A stretch of DNA of 7,149 bases, taken from NCBI GenBank assembly GCA_029864065.1, contig JAOTUD010000133.1, positions 1 through 7,149 of the forward strand, given 5' to 3'. Each line of letters starts with the position of its first letter. The stretch's first letter is position 1. The position numbers and the translations under genes were made by a program. Below, piece after piece: positions 4,744-7,149 of the stretch. Source of the DNA: Gammaproteobacteria bacterium (GTDB lineage Bacteria; Pseudomonadota; Gammaproteobacteria; GCA-001735895). A model generated the notes under the pieces. That model had not been told where the DNA came from. It ran no database searches and was given only the letters and a program-made list of their open reading frames with translations.

Positions 4744-5690
4744 GAGCGCGGCGCGTCGACCTTCTCCAGCAGGTTGCTGAGCACCGCGTCCACGCCAAGG
4801 CCGTCGATTTCGACCTCGGGCGCGAGAATAACGCGATGGCGTAACACCGGCAGCACCATCGACTTGACGTCATCCGGGGTGATGAAGCCGACGCCATTCA
4901 TCAGCGCCAGCGCCTTGGCGCAGCGCAACAGCGCGATACTGGCGCGCGGTCCGGCGCCGTGACGCAGCAGCGTGCTGCCGCGTGTCGCGCGCACCAGGTC
5001 GACCGCGTACTGCGCGACCCTGTCGTCGACCTCGATCGCGGCGCACTGTCGCTGGGCGGCCTCGACGTCGAGCATTTGGTGCGTATCGTCCGCTTCGCCG
5101 CCGAAGGATTGCAGCGCGTAACGCGTCGCGATCAATACCTCGTCCTGCGCCTGCGGGTAGTCGATATTGATCTTGATGATGAAGCGATCGAGCTCCGCCT
5201 CGGGCAAAGCATAGGTGCCTTCCTGTTCGATCGGGTTCTGCGTCGCCAGCACCATGAAAGGCTTGCCGACCTCCATCGATTTGCCGTCCAGCGTTACCTG
5301 GTGTTCCTGCATGACTTCGAGCAGCGCTGCCTGGGTTTTGGCCGGCGCGCGGTTGATTTCGTCGGCGAGCAGCAGGTTGGTAAAAACCGGCCCGTGCTTG
5401 AGTACGAACTTGCTTTGCGACATATCGAACATGACGTGTCCGGTAACGTCACCCGGCATCAGGTCGGGGGTAAACTGGATGCGCTTGAACTTGCCGCCGA
5501 TGCCGGCCGCCAGAGCCTGCACCAGCAGGGTTTTACCGAGGCCCGGTACGCCCTCGATCAGGACGTGCCCCCCGGCAAGCAGCGCGATCAATACCTGGTC
5601 GACGACTGCCGACTGCCCTACCAGGCGGCTGTTGATATGGTCCCGCAGGGCGCCCAGGGCCGCGGAAGTGCTGCTGGTTGAATCATTCAT
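4740..5690 (-). CDS. MoxR-family AAA+ ATPase
   Basis: The protein is a 316-residue cytoplasmic ATPase with complete MoxR motifs: Walker A GVPGLGKT (47-54), Walker B LLLADEIN (106-113), sensor 1 ATQNP (149-153), arginine-finger segment ALPEAELDRF (161-170) and sensor 2 GPRAS (247-251). The C-terminal helical lid follows. The start MNDSTSSTSA is chosen because its ATG overlaps the stop of the DUF4350 gene by four bases and because the length suits the family. The frame stays open 79 codons further upstream, but that part lies over the DUF4350 gene and has no MoxR similarity. MoxR proteins are hexameric remodelling ATPases that act as chaperones or metal-insertion helpers, usually with a VWA-domain partner. 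The DUF58 protein encoded next is the obvious candidate partner. The target process here is unknown. Confidence 0.95.
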   Translation of the reverse strand: MNDSTSSTSAALGALRDHINSRLVGQSAVVDQVLIALLAGGHVLIEGVPGLGKTLLVQALAAGIGGKFKRIQFTPDLMPGDVTGHVMFDMSQSKFVLKHGPVFTNLLLADEINRAPAKTQAALLEVMQEHQVTLDGKSMEVGKPFMVLATQNPIEQEGTYALPEAELDRFIIKINIDYPQAQDEVLIATRYALQSFGGEADDTHQMLDVEAAQRQCAAIEVDDRVAQYAVDLVRATRGSTLLRHGAGPRASIALLRCAKALALMNGVGFITPDDVKSMVLPVLRHRVILAPEVEIDGLGVDAVLSNLLEKVDAPRS

Positions 5691-6934
5691 AGTGATTGCT
5701 CGATATGTTTTAGGAGTCTTACCGCTTGTACAAATGTGGCTTCGCTGAAATTGTCTTCGCGAAACGCACGCACCACCGCGCCCGGGTTTAGATCGCAGCG
5801 TTGCGCCATTAATTCGTATTGCCCCGCCTCGTCTGCGCGCGAAAATTCTGCCAGCGTCATGCTCGCGCGGCGCAATACCTGCTGGCGCAGCGGCGTGATC
5901 AGGTAAACGCCGTGGCGACGATGCCACAGGTAATGCGAGACCGACGAAAAATACTCACCCAGCGCGCGCATGCCGGACTGGTCTCGCGGCAGCAGGCGCC
6001 CGAATCGATAGCCCGCGTGCCACACCCAGACCAGAATCAACAATCCCGCGGCGATTAACAACTCGGTCGCATTGCGCCTTATCAAGACCCAGATCGAATC
6101 GCGTACCACCGACCTCAGGATCGCGAAATTTCCTTCCGCGGCGCTCAACAGCCACAGCAGGTACGCATGATCGTGCTGATCGATCTGGTACGAGGTCCAT
6201 ACCTGCGGATCCGAAACAATGGTCAACAGGCCGCTGCCGACCTCGAACTGCATCATGTGCACCCCGTAATCGGAATTCGACCAGCTGAATGGCCGATAGC
6301 CGTCTGCATCGTATTCCGAGTCGTTAATATAGGGATGCTGCAGTATCTTGTCGTTATCGAAGCCAACCTCGAGCACGCCGATCTCGTCGCCGAAGCTGAT
6401 CCGGGTCAGCGAGATCTCGTCGGCGCCAAAACCACGGGCGATTTCTTCTCTTGATTTGCCTTCCTCGATCTGGCGGTTATATTCACGCATGGTTTCGCTG
6501 AGTGACCTGTCCTCGCTTTCCTGGTCGGTATCGAATTCGCGCCAGTCGACGTCCACCTCGAATGTCTTCAGCAACAGGTCTTCGTCATGGGCTACCGAGT
6601 TCGCGGCATAAATGACGTTGCCACCCAGGTCCAGCCAGTCGATGACCTGTTCCAGCTGGCGCGGCGCCTGCACCTGGTTGGCGTCGCTGAAGAACAGCGT
6701 GCCGATCGAACCAAGCTCGTCGAGCCGGGAGAGGTTGTCAACATCGGTGACTTCGATGCCGCTGCGGGCCATGAATTGCTGGGCCGCGAGATAGGAGTTG
6801 CGCAGGGCTTCCGTGCTCCAGCCCGACTGCTGGGTTTCGTCGTAGAATTCGATACTGGCGTAAACGACCCAGCCCAGCACCGCGATCAGGATCAGCCCGA
6901 GCAGCGGCCTTACCGGGACCCTATTCCGCTTCAC
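5687..6934 (-). CDS. DUF4350 domain-containing membrane protein
   Basis: The protein has 415 residues and starts at a GTG that lies 14 nt inside the end of the DUF4129 gene, with GGAA eight bases upstream. Layout: a short basic N-terminus; a membrane helix at about 11-28; a large extracytoplasmic domain (about 30-285); a second membrane helix (about 290-306, LLIAAGLLILVWVW); and a cytoplasmic C-terminal region (307-415) with GYRFGRLLP and RALGEYFSSVSHYLWHRR. DUF4350 lies in the first domain, where NSYLAAQQFMARSGIEV (46-62) and the alpha/beta pattern around GTLFFSDANQ (78-87) and GGNVIYAANS (104-113) recall a glutamine-amidotransferase-like fold without visible catalytic residues. The long acidic insert around 130-175 is notable. 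Its place between DUF4129 and MoxR genes is a recurrent arrangement; it probably forms a membrane complex with them. Confidence 0.88.
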   Translation of the reverse strand: MKRNRVPVRPLLGLILIAVLGWVVYASIEFYDETQQSGWSTEALRNSYLAAQQFMARSGIEVTDVDNLSRLDELGSIGTLFFSDANQVQAPRQLEQVIDWLDLGGNVIYAANSVAHDEDLLLKTFEVDVDWREFDTDQESEDRSLSETMREYNRQIEEGKSREEIARGFGADEISLTRISFGDEIGVLEVGFDNDKILQHPYINDSEYDADGYRPFSWSNSDYGVHMMQFEVGSGLLTIVSDPQVWTSYQIDQHDHAYLLWLLSAAEGNFAILRSVVRDSIWVLIRRNATELLIAAGLLILVWVWHAGYRFGRLLPRDQSGMRALGEYFSSVSHYLWHRRHGVYLITPLRQQVLRRASMTLAEFSRADEAGQYELMAQRCDLNPGAVVRAFREDNFSEATFVQAVRLLKHIEQSL

Positions 6935-7149
6935 GGGATAGTTCCGTTTTCCAGCCGTCGCAGAGGCTACGAACCATCTCCGCGGCGGGTAACTGATGCC
7001 CGTAAGCCAGCCGGCGCCAGACGCTGGTGAGCTGCCAGAAATAATCGCTTAGCGAATCGATGCCACGCGCCCGCACCAGCGCGGCGCATTCCGCCTCGGT
7101 GTGGCTGGCGCGAAACGCGAGTTCGTATTTATCGATCAGGCGCGACAGT
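6921..7149 (-). CDS. DUF4129 domain-containing protein, C-terminal end (partial)
   Basis: The minus-strand frame is open from the right window edge to a TAG and gives 75 residues, beginning LSRLIDKYELAFRASHTEAE. A segment resembling the end of DUF4129 proteins is visible: SDYFWQLTSVWRRLAYGHQLPAAEM (residues 34-58), with the Trp-rich 'LTxxWRRxAYGHQ' helix followed by a short final helix. DUF4129 proteins usually have several membrane helices and a cytoplasmic C-terminal domain of this type. The last 14 nt overlap the start of the DUF4350 gene, fitting translational coupling. Most of the gene lies outside the window, so membrane topology cannot be checked, and any upstream operon members (SpoIIM- or RDD-type genes are common there) are unseen. 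The assignment rests on a short match plus context. Confidence 0.65.
   Translation of the reverse strand, partial: LSRLIDKYELAFRASHTEAECAALVRARGIDSLSDYFWQLTSVWRRLAYGHQLPAAEMVRSLCDGWKTELSREAE

Noticed and set aside
4959..5681. 240-codon open frame on the plus strand
   Set aside because: It is exactly antisense to the MoxR gene, rich in Arg/Gln from GC-rich codons in the wrong frame, and has no recognisable domain.
5691..5927. 79-codon upstream extension of the MoxR reading frame
   Set aside because: It lies over the end of the DUF4350 gene, has no MoxR-like sequence, and the ATGA junction at 5687-5690 gives a natural start of normal family length.

Overview
The window looks like chromosomal DNA of a moderately GC-rich gammaproteobacterium, probably environmental or marine. 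This rests on gene content (YbjQ tail, a DUF5062-like small protein, a CspA-type protein with a long leader, and a DUF4129/DUF4350/MoxR/DUF58 membrane operon) and on GC-rich codon use. It is an inference; there is no rRNA or tRNA here to confirm it.

Left part, plus strand (1-2154): the last 34 residues of a YbjQ/UPF0145 protein; a 78-aa conserved small protein resembling DUF5062; a roughly 280-nt gap holding a plausible promoter and a long 5' leader; a 69-aa cold-shock protein followed by a textbook intrinsic terminator; and a 366-aa CvpA-like membrane protein. The CvpA-like protein has a long helical extension with repeated 'DP' motifs and a DUF4124-like tail.

Middle (2155-3417): a structured intergenic stretch leads into a more A/T-rich 134-aa DUF2513-like winged-helix gene. 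The stretch holds an extended -10 element, a long-range 8-bp stem closing on a T-run, an internal 10-bp hairpin, and a second 7-bp hairpin that ends 2 nt before the ribosome binding site. It could be a small RNA or a cis-acting leader, and it is the least explained part of the window. Facing this gene, on the minus strand, is a TerB-like protein. Its upstream region carries an FNR/Anr-like box (TTGAY-N4-RTCAA type) at about -40 from a plausible -10 element.

Right part, minus strand (3418-7149): a tightly packed operon read right to left, DUF4129 (C-terminal part only), DUF4350, MoxR AAA+ ATPase, DUF58. All junctions overlap (14 nt, 4 nt, 4 nt), indicating translational coupling. Such clusters are widespread. 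The usual reading is a MoxR ATPase acting as chaperone or remodeller on a membrane-bound VWA-fold DUF58 protein, with DUF4350 and DUF4129 proteins as membrane partners. The substrate process is not known. No mobile-element genes, CRISPR arrays or structural RNA genes were recognised.
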